From the NCBI GenBank assembly GCA_937910265.1, contig CALEPD010000049.1, forward strand, positions 1 to 16,259: a stretch of DNA of 16,259 nucleotides, read 5' to 3'. Positions 7,458 to 15,184 of this stretch are shown here, piece by piece (positions within the stretch are counted from its first letter, which is position 1; each line of letters begins with the position of its first letter). A program made the translations under genes and the position numbers. Below the pieces are notes generated by a model. That model searched no databases. It saw only the letters and a program-made list of their open reading frames with translations, and was not told the origin of the DNA. The DNA comes from an uncultured Bacteroidales bacterium. Its GTDB lineage: Bacteria; Bacteroidota; Bacteroidia; Bacteroidales; P3.

Positions 7458-8210
7458 ATGACATTCTGGGAGCATCTCGACGAGTTGCGCGGTTGTCTTG
7501 TGCGTAGCCTGGCGGCTGTGTTTGTGGCTGCCATTGTGGCTTTTTGCTTCAAGGACATAGTGTTCAGTGTTCTGCTGGCGCCTTGTAGCAGCGATTTTGT
7601 CACCTATCATTTCGTTAATGCGGTATTGGGCAATGTCACTCCATTCGAGATAGAACTCTTTAACCCCGATCTTACCCGTCAGTTCATGGTTCATCTTCAA
7701 GTGTCGCTGTGGGTTGGATTGCTTGTGGTGGCACCCTATGTGCTCTATCTGCTTTTCCATTTTGTGGCACCCGCCCTATATCACAACGAACGACGTTATG
7801 TCGTCTCGGCCGTGGGTGGAGGTTATGTGATGTTTCTTTTGGGAATGGCTCTTAACTACTTTGTGGTATTCCCTTTCACGCTTCGTTTTCTCGGTTCGTA
7901 CCAAGTGAGTGAGTTGGTCGGAAACATCATTTCCCTGCAGTCTTATATCGCAACATTTCTCACACTTTGTCTCTTGCTGGGTGTGGCGTTTGAGTTGCCT
8001 ATCTTGTGCTGGCTGTTGGCTAAGTGTGGCATGTTGAAAGCGGCGCCGATGCGTCGGGGACGCCGTTATGCTGTGGTGGTCATATTGATTGTGGCTGCTT
8101 TGATTACACCTACCGGCGATGCGCTCACGCTTCTTTTGGTGGCCGTGCCCATTATGCTGCTTTACGAACTAAGCATTTGGGTTGTGGGACGCACGGGTCG
8201 GAGTGCATAG
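7458..8210 (+). CDS. tatC: Twin-arginine translocase subunit TatC
   Basis: The 250-residue polytopic protein matches TatC in length and motifs. The N-terminal signal-binding F3-W-E-H-L-D-E9-L-R11 is present, followed by PALYHNERR (105-113, with Glu111 at the conserved loop position), F178-E179-L-P181, and ITPTGDALTLLL (216-227). Six membrane helices fit the hydropathy by eye. TatC recognises the twin-arginine signal and recruits TatA. The gene begins 9 bases after tatA and is the last of the tightly spaced cluster; a 93-base gap follows. No clear terminator is seen right after it, so read-through into the next gene is possible. Confidence 0.95.
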   Translation: MTFWEHLDELRGCLVRSLAAVFVAAIVAFCFKDIVFSVLLAPCSSDFVTYHFVNAVLGNVTPFEIELFNPDLTRQFMVHLQVSLWVGLLVVAPYVLYLLFHFVAPALYHNERRYVVSAVGGGYVMFLLGMALNYFVVFPFTLRFLGSYQVSELVGNIISLQSYIATFLTLCLLLGVAFELPILCWLLAKCGMLKAAPMRRGRRYAVVVILIVAALITPTGDALTLLLVAVPIMLLYELSIWVVGRTGRSA

Positions 8211-8303
8211 GTATACTGAAATGGTTGTTTTTCCGTTATCCAAGAAATTTCAGTCTATAGAACATTGTTTTGAACGTAATATTATAAATGAAAGTAGTGT
8301 CTT

Positions 8304-8963
8304 ATGAGAAAAATATTTGTTACATTGTTATTTATGGTTCTGTCGGGCGTTGCCGCTGCACAGAATATTACTGTTAAGTCTGCCGTGGTTGATGGTGAGA
8401 ATGACAACCGCTTGAAGCTGGTTCAGGAATATCTTGGCCAGTATCCTAAAGCCACATTGATAGATGTCTATAAGTGGTGTTTCCAATCCGTTTATGGACC
8501 TGCGCACTTGGCTGAAAACATGGGCGAATTGGAGGGGCGTCTCCGTATTGAAATAGAGAGCTTGACTGATAAAACCCCGTCAAGTGTTCAGGCAATGCCT
8601 GCTTACGAATATATTGGTTTCGATAAGAAGTATGTGCGTGTCAATCTGTTGCTGGTCCATGCAGGAACCATCACCGTCGAACATTTGGTCGATGCTTTGA
8701 ACCGTACCATCCTCGATGCGGGCAATCCCATGCCTGTTGAACAGTGGTATGACGAATGGACAAGAATTGCGGAGGATTTGCAGAAAATCGAACCGCCTAT
8801 TGAACGATTTGAAGAGGACAATATGGCTATAATGAAACAACTCGAAAATGGCAATGTTGTAATGCATCATAGCAAGCAGTTCAACGAGGCCTATGATGTG
8901 CATTATCGAGTCATCAGTGCCGAAATCTTTGAAAACGAAATACTGCCCCTAATTAAGTTTTAA
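8304..8963 (+). CDS. Secreted protein of unknown function
   Basis: I cannot assign a known family. The 219-residue product has a Sec signal peptide (MRKIFVTLLF, then a VAAA stretch, probable cut before Gln20), so it is likely periplasmic. The mature part is mostly helical by appearance. The most distinctive segment is DVYKWCFQSVYGPAHL (54-69). One Cys (59) remains in the mature chain, and there is no lipobox or membrane segment later. It starts 93 bases after tatC on the same strand and could be co-transcribed, but its signal has no twin arginine, so it is not an evident Tat substrate. It ends at a terminator shared with nfo. Confidence 0.75.
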   Translation: MRKIFVTLLFMVLSGVAAAQNITVKSAVVDGENDNRLKLVQEYLGQYPKATLIDVYKWCFQSVYGPAHLAENMGELEGRLRIEIESLTDKTPSSVQAMPAYEYIGFDKKYVRVNLLLVHAGTITVEHLVDALNRTILDAGNPMPVEQWYDEWTRIAEDLQKIEPPIERFEEDNMAIMKQLENGNVVMHHSKQFNEAYDVHYRVISAEIFENEILPLIKF

Positions 8964-9070
8964 TTGAAAGGAGGGTAAATGCGTTTCGCCTTTCTGATAC
9001 GCTGAAGTCTGAGCATCAGGACAAACTAAAGCGTTGTTGTAGGCAGTGTAACCTCCTCTGTATAAAGTTA

Positions 9071-9102
9071 AACGGCTTCTGAACGTTGTTTCAGAAGCCG
9101 TT
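9071..9102. terminator. Bidirectional hairpin between the secreted protein gene and nfo
   Basis: A perfect 12-bp stem AACGGCTTCTGA (9071-9082) pairs with 9091-9102 around an 8-base loop. T-runs are short on both strands (three T each, starting in the stem). It lies 107 bases after the + strand stop and 28 bases after the nfo stop, as expected of a shared terminator. Confidence 0.75.
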
Positions 9103-9130
9103 TCCAATTGTTATTGATGGAGAATGGTTG

Positions 9131-9970
9131 CTATAGACTGCGAAGCCATTCAATCTCTTGTTTCCAGATAGTGGGGTCTGGCGTTTCGAGTATGATGGGC
9201 ATGTTGTCGAATCGAGGGTCATGCATAAAGCGTTCGAAGAATGCTTTTCCGAGAAATCCGTTCCCCAATGTTTCGTGGCGGTCGACATGCGAGGCTGCAC
9301 CTTTCTTGCTGTCGTTCAAGTGTACTGCCTTGAGGTATTTGAATCCTATTGTCTGTTCAAAGGCATCCATTGTAAATTGGTATCCCATTTCGGTGCTCAA
9401 GTCGTATCCGGCAGCCAAAGTATGACAGGTGTCTATGCATACGCCTATACGGCTCTTGTCGTCGATACCTTCTATGATGCGGGCAATATGTTCGAATTTC
9501 CATCCCAAGTTGGTCCCTTGTCCTGCTGTGTTTTCTATTACGGCAGTAACTCCTTCTGTCTGGGATAGAGCGGCATTCACCTCTCGGGCTATTTGGTCGA
9601 GGCATTCTTCCTCGCTGATTTTGTTCAGGTGCGAGCCGGGATGAAAGTTCATCAGTTGCAGTCCCAATTGTTCTGCGCGCTTCATCTCGTCGAGAAAGGC
9701 GACACGGCTTTTTTGCAGCACCTCTTCGTCGGGCGAACCGAGATTTATCAGATAACTGTCGTGCGGAAGCACATACTGTGGCTCAAATCCACGCTCAACG
9801 AGCAGTGTTCTGAAGGTATGAATTTCTTCTTGCGACAAAGGTTTGCTCACCCAGCTGCGTTGGTTGCGGGTGAATAGTGCAAAGGCATTTGCACCGATGG
9901 CTTCGGCATTGAGAATGGCATTGCTTACACCACCACTTGCACTGACATGTGCTCCTATATACTTCGACAT
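9131..9970 (-). CDS. nfo: Deoxyribonuclease IV (endonuclease IV, AP endonuclease)
   Basis: This 279-residue cytoplasmic enzyme cleaves DNA 5' to abasic sites in base-excision repair. All nine zinc ligands of the family are present, each one residue later than in the E. coli protein: H70, H110, E146, D180, H183, H217, D230, H232 and E262. Family blocks GAHVSASGGV (6-15), NFHPGSH (108-114), CIDTCH (178-183) and HLNDSK (217-222) are intact. The start at 9970 gives the usual MSKYIGAHVS opening. It is 75 bases downstream of the GNAT-like gene on the same strand with no evident terminator or promoter box between, so it may be the third gene of that transcript. Confidence 0.96.
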   Translation of the reverse strand: MSKYIGAHVSASGGVSNAILNAEAIGANAFALFTRNQRSWVSKPLSQEEIHTFRTLLVERGFEPQYVLPHDSYLINLGSPDEEVLQKSRVAFLDEMKRAEQLGLQLMNFHPGSHLNKISEEECLDQIAREVNAALSQTEGVTAVIENTAGQGTNLGWKFEHIARIIEGIDDKSRIGVCIDTCHTLAAGYDLSTEMGYQFTMDAFEQTIGFKYLKAVHLNDSKKGAASHVDRHETLGNGFLGKAFFERFMHDPRFDNMPIILETPDPTIWKQEIEWLRSL

Positions 9971-10045
9971 TTTATGTTGTTTATATTATTCCAATGTTGG
10001 GTTTGTTCCTGTCTTGTTGGCAGCTGCATGTAACCGCCAATATGT

Positions 10046-10306
10046 TTAGCGATATCGTTTGAGCCATTCGACAGCATAACTGCAGGTGGCGCGTATCGAA
10101 GCCCCTCGCGATTCTAATTCTTCTACGGCACGGCGTACCAATTCGTCGGCAACGCCTTGTCCACGGAGTTTTTCGTGTACAAAGGTGTGTCGTATGGTAT
10201 AAAGATTGGGTTTTGCTTCACGGAAGGTGACTTCTCCAAGCAATTCACCATCTTTTTCAATGTATATTCTTCCGGGTTCTGTTTTGTATTCCAATTCAGT
10301 CGTCAT
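10046..10306 (-). CDS. Small GNAT-like N-acetyltransferase (NATD1/YjdJ type)
   Basis: The 86-residue product matches the compact GNAT subfamily made of little more than the acetyl-CoA-binding core. It shows the acetyl-CoA loop R48-G-Q-G-V-A53 and, near the end, ATCSYAVEWLKR (74-85) with Cys75, a feature of this subfamily. The substrate is unknown. I place the start at ATG 10306 (MTTELEY); a start six codons earlier would lengthen the overlap with the upstream gene. The chosen ATG still lies inside the end of the lipoprotein gene, overlapping by 11 bases, which suggests translational coupling. Confidence 0.85.
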   Translation of the reverse strand: MTTELEYKTEPGRIYIEKDGELLGEVTFREAKPNLYTIRHTFVHEKLRGQGVADELVRRAVEELESRGASIRATCSYAVEWLKRYR

Positions 10307-10802
10307 CGTCTTCAAAGGTCTCATTAAATTCGCAATGTATATATCCGTCTATTTTCTTGTAAAGGCGGCAGTCTGTCACCAGCACATCTCCAGTTGAGTA
10401 GCTCGACGGATAGGTGACATCTATTATGTACGAATATAAGTTTTCGTGAATGTTTAACCACAGGTTCATGTCGCATCGGGCATTGCTCGATAGAAGCCAA
10501 AAGGCTGATATGATCAGAGTGTTGTTCTCCAAGTCGATATATTGGCTTTGTCCGGGTGCGATACGTTCAAGTTCTTCGTTGTCGTTTACCACATATATCA
10601 GGTTGTCTCTCAGACTCGATATCCAATAACTGTTGCTGTTGCTACATAAACTGTCTCCCACATTGTGCACAATTTCTCCTATCGAGGCGCATACCGCTGG
10701 GTTTGTTGTAACAGGCTCGATGCGAACGTAACTCTTCTCGCACGATATGAATAGGGTTGCGAATGCTGTTAATGTAAGCAGAAACTTGGTTTTTATGTTC
10801 AT
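10296..10802 (-). CDS. Small lipoprotein of unknown function
   Basis: The 168-residue product has a lipoprotein signal, MNIKTKFLLT followed by a hydrophobic stretch and the lipobox FIS-C21, so it is membrane-anchored and extracytoplasmic. I recognise no family. The mature chain is rich in beta-prone segments, has four further cysteines (C38, C53, C109, C145) and a second late Cys at 157, and ends in an acidic FEDDDD tail. The genes downstream are a GNAT-like protein (11-base overlap) and then nfo. Its -7 promoter box lies 78 bases upstream. Confidence 0.72.
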   Translation of the reverse strand: MNIKTKFLLTLTAFATLFISCEKSYVRIEPVTTNPAVCASIGEIVHNVGDSLCSNSNSYWISSLRDNLIYVVNDNEELERIAPGQSQYIDLENNTLIISAFWLLSSNARCDMNLWLNIHENLYSYIIDVTYPSSYSTGDVLVTDCRLYKKIDGYIHCEFNETFEDDDD

Positions 10803-10879
10803 CGTCGAAGTTTTTTTTGTTTATATATGTTTGGTTTTACATGAAGAATAACATGGTTTCAGTATCTGCCATTCCTTTG

Positions 10880-10887
10880 CAAAGATA
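10880..10887 (-). promoter_or_regulatory. -7 promoter box for the lipoprotein/GNAT(/nfo) group
   Basis: The minus strand reads TATCTTTG, a full match to TAnnTTTG. It lies 78 bases upstream of the ATG at 10802. No -33 TTG is seen at the expected spacing. Confidence 0.55.
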
Positions 10888-11122
10888 CGAAGAACTTGCG
10901 TAATAATGGCAGAATGAGGGTAAAATTTGATAAGTGGTTGGTACTTTTACCATTTTTGTGTTATCCCGCCATGTTTTTTATTTCGGTAGAAAGAGCCGTA
11001 TATGGTTGGGTTTAGAGAAAGAATTGTCACCTATCTGACCTTTCCAAATTGCTCGGATTTATCTAACAATGTTGGAAAAATCGGTGATAGATAATGCCAA
11101 TCAAGGACTTATCTGGTCATTA
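10888..11122. other. AT-rich intergenic stretch without a recognisable gene
   Basis: Between the lipoprotein promoter box and the candidate mobile-element remnant I see no credible coding frame, RNA gene or strong hairpin. Together with the element and the 11438-11505 stretch it makes a gene-free gap of about 760 bases, the largest in the window. Confidence 0.6.
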
Positions 11123-11437
11123 TTAGAGCGGTTCCACAAAAGAACTATAAGTAATTCGCAAGTTTTGATTTAAAATATTATGCAAAAATGTTTACTGATA
11201 TTTTTATAATATTTTTAATCACAGCCTGCTGATTTATAAAAAAATACAAACTATAAATATTGGAGTTGTTTGTCCTGATGAAATTGTCGAATTATTATAA
11301 TTTATTGAATATAAATTTATTGGGAACTTTTATTTATATTCATGGAGCAGAAAAAATAATCGTCTATTTCTGCCATCCATTGGACAACTTTGTGTATTTT
11401 TGCAAACGGGTCATAGTTCTTTTGGGAACTATTCTAA
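11123..11437. mobile_element. Candidate MITE or insertion-sequence remnant with inverted ends
   Basis: The left end (11123-11148) reads TTAGA-gcg-GTTCCaCAAAAGAACTAT and the right end (11413-11437), reverse-complemented, reads TTAGA-ata-GTTCCCAAAAGAACTAT, so the ends match except for a 3-base block and one inserted base. They bracket about 315 bases of very AT-rich DNA. No transposase is encoded; the only open frame inside is low-complexity and unconvincing. I see no clear target-site duplication. It could be a non-autonomous element, a decayed IS, or a long-range structured inverted repeat. Confidence 0.4.
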
Positions 11438-11505
11438 AAAGTAAACGCTATTTATTAATTGAATTTGCGTGGTGATGTTTACAACGAATGGGATTGACAA
11501 TAATT

Positions 11506-11536
11506 AAAAAAGAGGAGACGGTTAGGTCTCCTCTTT
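11506..11536 (-). terminator. Intrinsic terminator of the 11564-12343 lipoprotein gene
   Basis: An 11-bp perfect stem, AAAGAGGAGAC (11509-11519) with GTCTCCTCTTT (11526-11536), encloses a 6-base loop. On the minus strand it ends in six T (11511-11506). It begins 28 bases after the lipoprotein stop codon. Confidence 0.88.
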
Positions 11537-11563
11537 GATATGGAAATGATTTGTAAATGTTCG

Positions 11564-12343
11564 TTATTCTGCCATCTGGTTCAGAGATTCGATTACCGAA
11601 TTGATGTCGGTTCTGCGGCTTGACACTTCTCCGGTGAGGGTGACGGTGCGGAAGTATGTCTCAACATCAATGTTTGCCAATTCGAATGGATTCATTTCTC
11701 CTAATTCGTCAATCATGCTGTTGGTAAGGTAGGCGGCTTCTACACTGATGTCACCTTTTACTAAACCGTTAAGATTTTGGAAGTCGGTTATTTCGAGTGT
11801 TCCGTTATATCCGATATAGTATTCGGTTTCACTCAGCACAATGACAAATAGATTGATTGCTGAATCCTCGGTTGGGATTCCGTTGGTGATGAGTGTTGTA
11901 ACGTTTGCTGTGTCGAGGTAATTCCACAAGTCGGTGTTGCTGAGCGGACTGGTGAAATTGTATGTTTTCTCAATGGTGTCGTTCAAGTTGATGCCGATGA
12001 ACGGGAATGTGATGTTGGCAACATCGCCGGTGAGCAGATTTTGAGAAGTGCCGATGAACAGTGTGCCGGGATTCAGGCCTTCGAAGGTGGTGTCAAACGA
12101 AATATCCATGGTGTCGATGTCAATACCCAACGTGTCACCGTTTACGTTGCAAATGGTCGACATGAACGATATGGTGTCGCCCTCTGCATAATATTGGTCA
12201 CCAGTTACGTCGGTGGCAACAAGACGGATGTGGCCGAGAAGATTGGTGTCTCCCAAAAGACCACTAAAGTCAAAACCCTCGCAAGATGTGAGTGTGAAAA
12301 TGCTTGCAAGTACAAGTCCTACAGTTTGTAATTTTTTTTTCAT
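11564..12343 (-). CDS. Lipoprotein of unknown function, beta-rich
   Basis: The 259-residue product has a clear lipoprotein signal: MKKKLQTVGL, a hydrophobic core and the lipobox LTS-C21. The mature protein is Asp/Thr/Asn-rich with many short beta-prone segments, no cysteine cluster beyond Cys65 and no membrane segment. It may be a beta-sandwich envelope protein. I do not recognise the family. The gene stands alone, with its own terminator and gaps on both sides. Its coding start contains nine A in a row right after the ATG, a possible slippage site. No TAnnTTTG box is obvious in the 268-base upstream gap. Confidence 0.75.
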   Translation of the reverse strand: MKKKLQTVGLVLASIFTLTSCEGFDFSGLLGDTNLLGHIRLVATDVTGDQYYAEGDTISFMSTICNVNGDTLGIDIDTMDISFDTTFEGLNPGTLFIGTSQNLLTGDVANITFPFIGINLNDTIEKTYNFTSPLSNTDLWNYLDTANVTTLITNGIPTEDSAINLFVIVLSETEYYIGYNGTLEITDFQNLNGLVKGDISVEAAYLTNSMIDELGEMNPFELANIDVETYFRTVTLTGEVSSRRTDINSVIESLNQMAE

Positions 12344-12611
12344 ATTGTTTACTTTCCTTTTATTTTGTTATTATATATTTTGATTAGGATTAAACTCTTG
12401 GTTTTTATGGTTGTTTTTTTGTGTTGAGAGTTTTGTGTGTGGTTCTTGATGTGATACTTTATCGTGCTGTAGTTGACTGTGTGATGTGTTGTAGTGAAGT
12501 CGCATTTGAGCATGCAATGCGAATAAAGTGGTAATATTAAGATAGGGTAACGGAGCATCGTTATGGTTATTGTATTGTCGATGCTTTTCTCCAGTTTTTA
12601 TTACAATATTT

Positions 12612-13868
12612 TTATTTGATGGATATAAGTTGTACAAAACGACCAGTGGGTTTGTATTGTATTTGAAATGGGTAAGCCATGCTCATCCAGTCTTTTAGTC
12701 CAGAAGTATCAAGATAGGACTTCGGTTTTGGTGTCTGTATGGCGTACATATGTCTGATGCTGTCTCCATGCGTAATCATCATCATGTTGCTGTTTCCCAT
12801 GCGCGATTCTGTTATGTATATGTCTTGTGAGGGGACTGTCGAATCATTGATGTTCAATATCGAGCTGTCTTTTGTGTACAGTAGATTGATTTCCATTAAC
12901 TCTGCCATTGTGGTGTCGTATGTTAGAGCGTTTCCGCTGTATGCTTCGTAATCTTTTATATAGCACTCCAGTATGTTTGCAGTATTCACTGAGTCACTAC
13001 GGTTCCATTTTACTTGGTAGCAAATGCGGTCTTCGATACTTTTATGTCGGGAAATCCAGCAATAATACGGTTCAGAATTCTCGGTGCCAAGGGTGTGACG
13101 TATGTGGTTTATGAGGTTGGTTGCCAATTGTGAGGGTTCTTGAGCGGGGCAGAAAAATGTTGCTGTGCTTGTGTTGCTTGAGTCGTTTGGCATGTCGGCT
13201 TCACGAACGGCCGAGCAAATCTGTGTTGTAATCACAGCCCCGTTGTTGGTCGTGTGGGTGTTTGTCGCCGGTTGTGGCGTCAAAAGCAGGGGGAGTATTA
13301 TTTCCACTGCATTGTTTGCTGTATGTAATAGGCAAGCCCAAAAGAAGCTGAAGTTGATGGTCAGCCAGCACAACACCAAAGCCAACCCGAATATGTTGGA
13401 TAGACCGATTATCATGTCGACTCCAAATGTGCCGAATCCTGATATATGGCATAATGTGAATGCAACCGACGAGATTATTGCCAACAACCATTGTTGTACC
13501 AGTCTGTTCTTCAGTGTTAACCAAAAAAATAGAAACAAACCAACCAGTAGCAATGTCCACCATCCCAATTCACCAGTGCAGAAAAGTATCATCAGAATCA
13601 GGCAGAGCATAACTGCCCATGTTTTGCCTATGCCCCACAGACGGAATGAGAATTCTTCCAAGACAGGTCCCAATACACACAGCAATATCAGCGTGAATAT
13701 GGGTAATTGCTGGTAGGCGGCTTTGGCTATTTCCATCAATGATGTCTGGGACGATTCCGAGAAATTGTCTGCCATGAGGTATGAGGCTATTATACTTAGT
13801 GTCCATATGACAATTCCTATCCAGAGCATAGGTAGGAATCGTTTGTCGTATTTTTTCAATCTGGCCAT
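12612..13868 (-). CDS. CPBP-family intramembrane metalloprotease with a C-terminal soluble domain
   Basis: Residues 1-197 hold about seven membrane segments and the CPBP (CAAX protease/bacteriocin-processing) motifs: E71-E72-F-S-F-R76, F137-x3-H141, and H182-x3-N186. These are the expected glutamate and histidine catalytic/metal residues, so the protease core looks intact. Family members cleave within membranes or help immunity to peptide toxins; the substrate here is unknown. Residues about 200-418 form an extra domain, starting with a Thr/Asn/Pro-rich linker and without membrane helices, that I do not recognise. The total of 418 residues is well above the 200-300 common for the family. It has its own promoter and no close partner gene. 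Confidence 0.82.
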   Translation of the reverse strand: MARLKKYDKRFLPMLWIGIVIWTLSIIASYLMADNFSESSQTSLMEIAKAAYQQLPIFTLILLCVLGPVLEEFSFRLWGIGKTWAVMLCLILMILFCTGELGWWTLLLVGLFLFFWLTLKNRLVQQWLLAIISSVAFTLCHISGFGTFGVDMIIGLSNIFGLALVLCWLTINFSFFWACLLHTANNAVEIILPLLLTPQPATNTHTTNNGAVITTQICSAVREADMPNDSSNTSTATFFCPAQEPSQLATNLINHIRHTLGTENSEPYYCWISRHKSIEDRICYQVKWNRSDSVNTANILECYIKDYEAYSGNALTYDTTMAELMEINLLYTKDSSILNINDSTVPSQDIYITESRMGNSNMMMITHGDSIRHMYAIQTPKPKSYLDTSGLKDWMSMAYPFQIQYKPTGRFVQLISIK

Positions 13869-13890
13869 GGTCTGATTTTTTTTTCAGTTG

Positions 13891-13924
13891 CAAATATACA
13901 TAATTTTTTTGAATTGATATACAA
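13891..13924 (-). promoter_or_regulatory. Promoter for the CPBP protease gene
   Basis: On the minus strand a -7 box TATATTTG (13898-13891) is preceded after 23 bases by TTG (13924-13922), which could serve as the -33 element, though the spacing is slightly long. The -7 box ends 22 bases before the ATG, and the leader contains a run of ten A. Confidence 0.55.
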
Positions 13925-14073
13925 TCGATTTCAAAAAGGTAAACGATGTTTGTGCAATAAAATGGATGTTCAGTGGTAGAGTGTCTTCAATGATGTGTTT
14001 TTATTTTGTGTATTTGTTTGAAATATAATTAAATATACGGTAGAGAAGGTGGTTGTGTGACTGCAATTATACG

Positions 14074-14104
14074 ACGAGGAACCTTGCTATTGAAGGTTCC
14101 TCGT
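14074..14104 (-). terminator. Terminator-like hairpin after the SGNH hydrolase gene
   Basis: A perfect 12-bp stem, ACGAGGAACCTT (14074-14085) with 14093-14104, has a 7-base loop and starts 28 bases past the stop codon at 14133. The T-run after it on the minus strand is poor, so it may be a weak terminator or a 3'-end stabilising hairpin. Confidence 0.65.
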
Positions 14105-14132
14105 GATAAGCTGTTTTGGTGAAAAGGGTATG

Positions 14133-14897
14133 TTATGCGTGTGAAAGTATCATATTAAGATTGTTTTGAACTTCCGAAATACGACTGCTGTTGATGCTTT
14201 GCGTGTGTGATTCGATGTAATTGATAATTTCGTCTGCAATCATTTTGTGTCCAGTTTCGTTAGGGTGCATGCCATCCTCGCAATAAAGGTTGGCCGAATC
14301 TTTTCGGCTGAGGAATAGTGTCGAAATATCGATGACCGGCACTTGGGTTTGGTTGGCGATACTAAACACGGCAAGGTTGTATTGCTCGTGCCAATCGCAT
14401 ATTTGTTGCAGGTCGCCACCCAGCCACCGCATGATGTTGATGCGAGATAGCCCCTGGCTTATGTGATTGAAGAATTTATGTTTTTCGATGGCGGGCAGCG
14501 ATAAAAGTATGGGAATGGCCCCAACTGCTTTTAGCTTTTCTATTATCAGTATGTATGTGTCCTTGAACAATTGGATCGACGTCAGTGGGTTGTGCTCATA
14601 TTCGGGATGCTCGGATATTGCTTTCCAATCGAAGTTGCAGTCATTTCCACCGAATTCAAGAACCACAATATCGCCTTCTGCAATGTTGCCGAAATGGCGC
14701 TCTATGCAGCGTCGGCCTCCGGTTATGGTGCTTCCAAAGCGAGAGTGATTCAAAATGCTGATGCCGAAATGACGCTCGCAGCATGCTACAAAGTTGTTTA
14801 CACTGATACTGTATTTCTTTATGTTTTCGCCAAGCGATACGGGATTGGTGACAACTCCCTTCATGATCGAATCTCCGAATGCAAATATTTTTTTCAT
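14133..14897 (-). CDS. SGNH/GDSL-type hydrolase
   Basis: The 254-residue product has the ordered SGNH blocks. Block I is FAFGDS (5-10) with nucleophile Ser10, a block II glycine lies in RFGSTITGG (53-61), block III is G83-G84-N85-D86, and block V is D208-G-M-H211 with the catalytic Asp and His. These enzymes hydrolyse esters of lipids, acyl-carbohydrates or similar substrates; which one cannot be told here. There is no signal peptide, as the chain starts MKKIFAFGDS directly at the first beta strand, so a cytoplasmic location is likely. The gene is monocistronic, with a good promoter and a hairpin after the stop. Confidence 0.88.
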   Translation of the reverse strand: MKKIFAFGDSIMKGVVTNPVSLGENIKKYSISVNNFVACCERHFGISILNHSRFGSTITGGRRCIERHFGNIAEGDIVVLEFGGNDCNFDWKAISEHPEYEHNPLTSIQLFKDTYILIIEKLKAVGAIPILLSLPAIEKHKFFNHISQGLSRINIMRWLGGDLQQICDWHEQYNLAVFSIANQTQVPVIDISTLFLSRKDSANLYCEDGMHPNETGHKMIADEIINYIESHTQSINSSRISEVQNNLNMILSHA

Positions 14898-14919
14898 CGT
14901 TTTTGTTGTTTTTCGGTTG

Positions 14920-14950
14920 CAAAGTTACCTCCTTTTCAGCCTTCACACAA
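14920..14950 (-). promoter_or_regulatory. Promoter for the SGNH hydrolase gene
   Basis: On the minus strand TTG (14950-14948), a spacer of exactly 20 bases, and TAACTTTG (14927-14920) fit the Bacteroidetes -33/-7 consensus very well. The -7 box ends 22 bases before the ATG at 14897. It is the best promoter match in the window. Confidence 0.72.
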
Positions 14951-15184
14951 CTATCCGTGATGCTTGGGGGTAAAATGTGTTTTTTTTGTGCATTTGGTAT
15001 GTAAGGTGCCGAAAATGGGTTGAAAATATCGGTTTTTGGTGCTTTATCCCGCTATTTTGGTGCCGAATGTGACGGAATGCTCACCCCATTTTCAGTTGGA
15101 ATAGTGTTTTTTCGGTCGAATTTCTAATAGATTGACAGGGGCTGTAAATACGAATTGACATTCATTTGCGTTATTGCATCTGTT

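Noticed and set aside
10918..10969. Short words GGGTAAAAT and TTATCCCGC shared with 14968-15052, both upstream of leftward promoters
   Set aside because: The spacing between the words differs (34 versus 67 bases) and the intervening sequence does not align, so chance similarity is more likely than a repeat family.
11395..11402. TATTTTTG on the + strand as a promoter
   Set aside because: There is no credible gene downstream on this strand and the TTG upstream is only 12 bases away; chance is likely in AT-rich DNA.
11260..11475. A 71-codon + strand open frame in the AT-rich gap
   Set aside because: It has no ATG at the start, a Leu/Ile/Tyr-rich product that mirrors base composition, it runs across the right end of the candidate mobile element, and it has no recognisable motif.
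13165..13716. A 183-codon + strand open frame opposite the CPBP gene
   Set aside because: It has no family resemblance, and the opposite strand carries the CPBP catalytic motifs and a promoter.
15161..15168. TTCATTTG as a -7 box for the TIGR04076-like gene
   Set aside because: It lacks the TA of the consensus and the nearest upstream TTG is 26 bases away; too weak to list.
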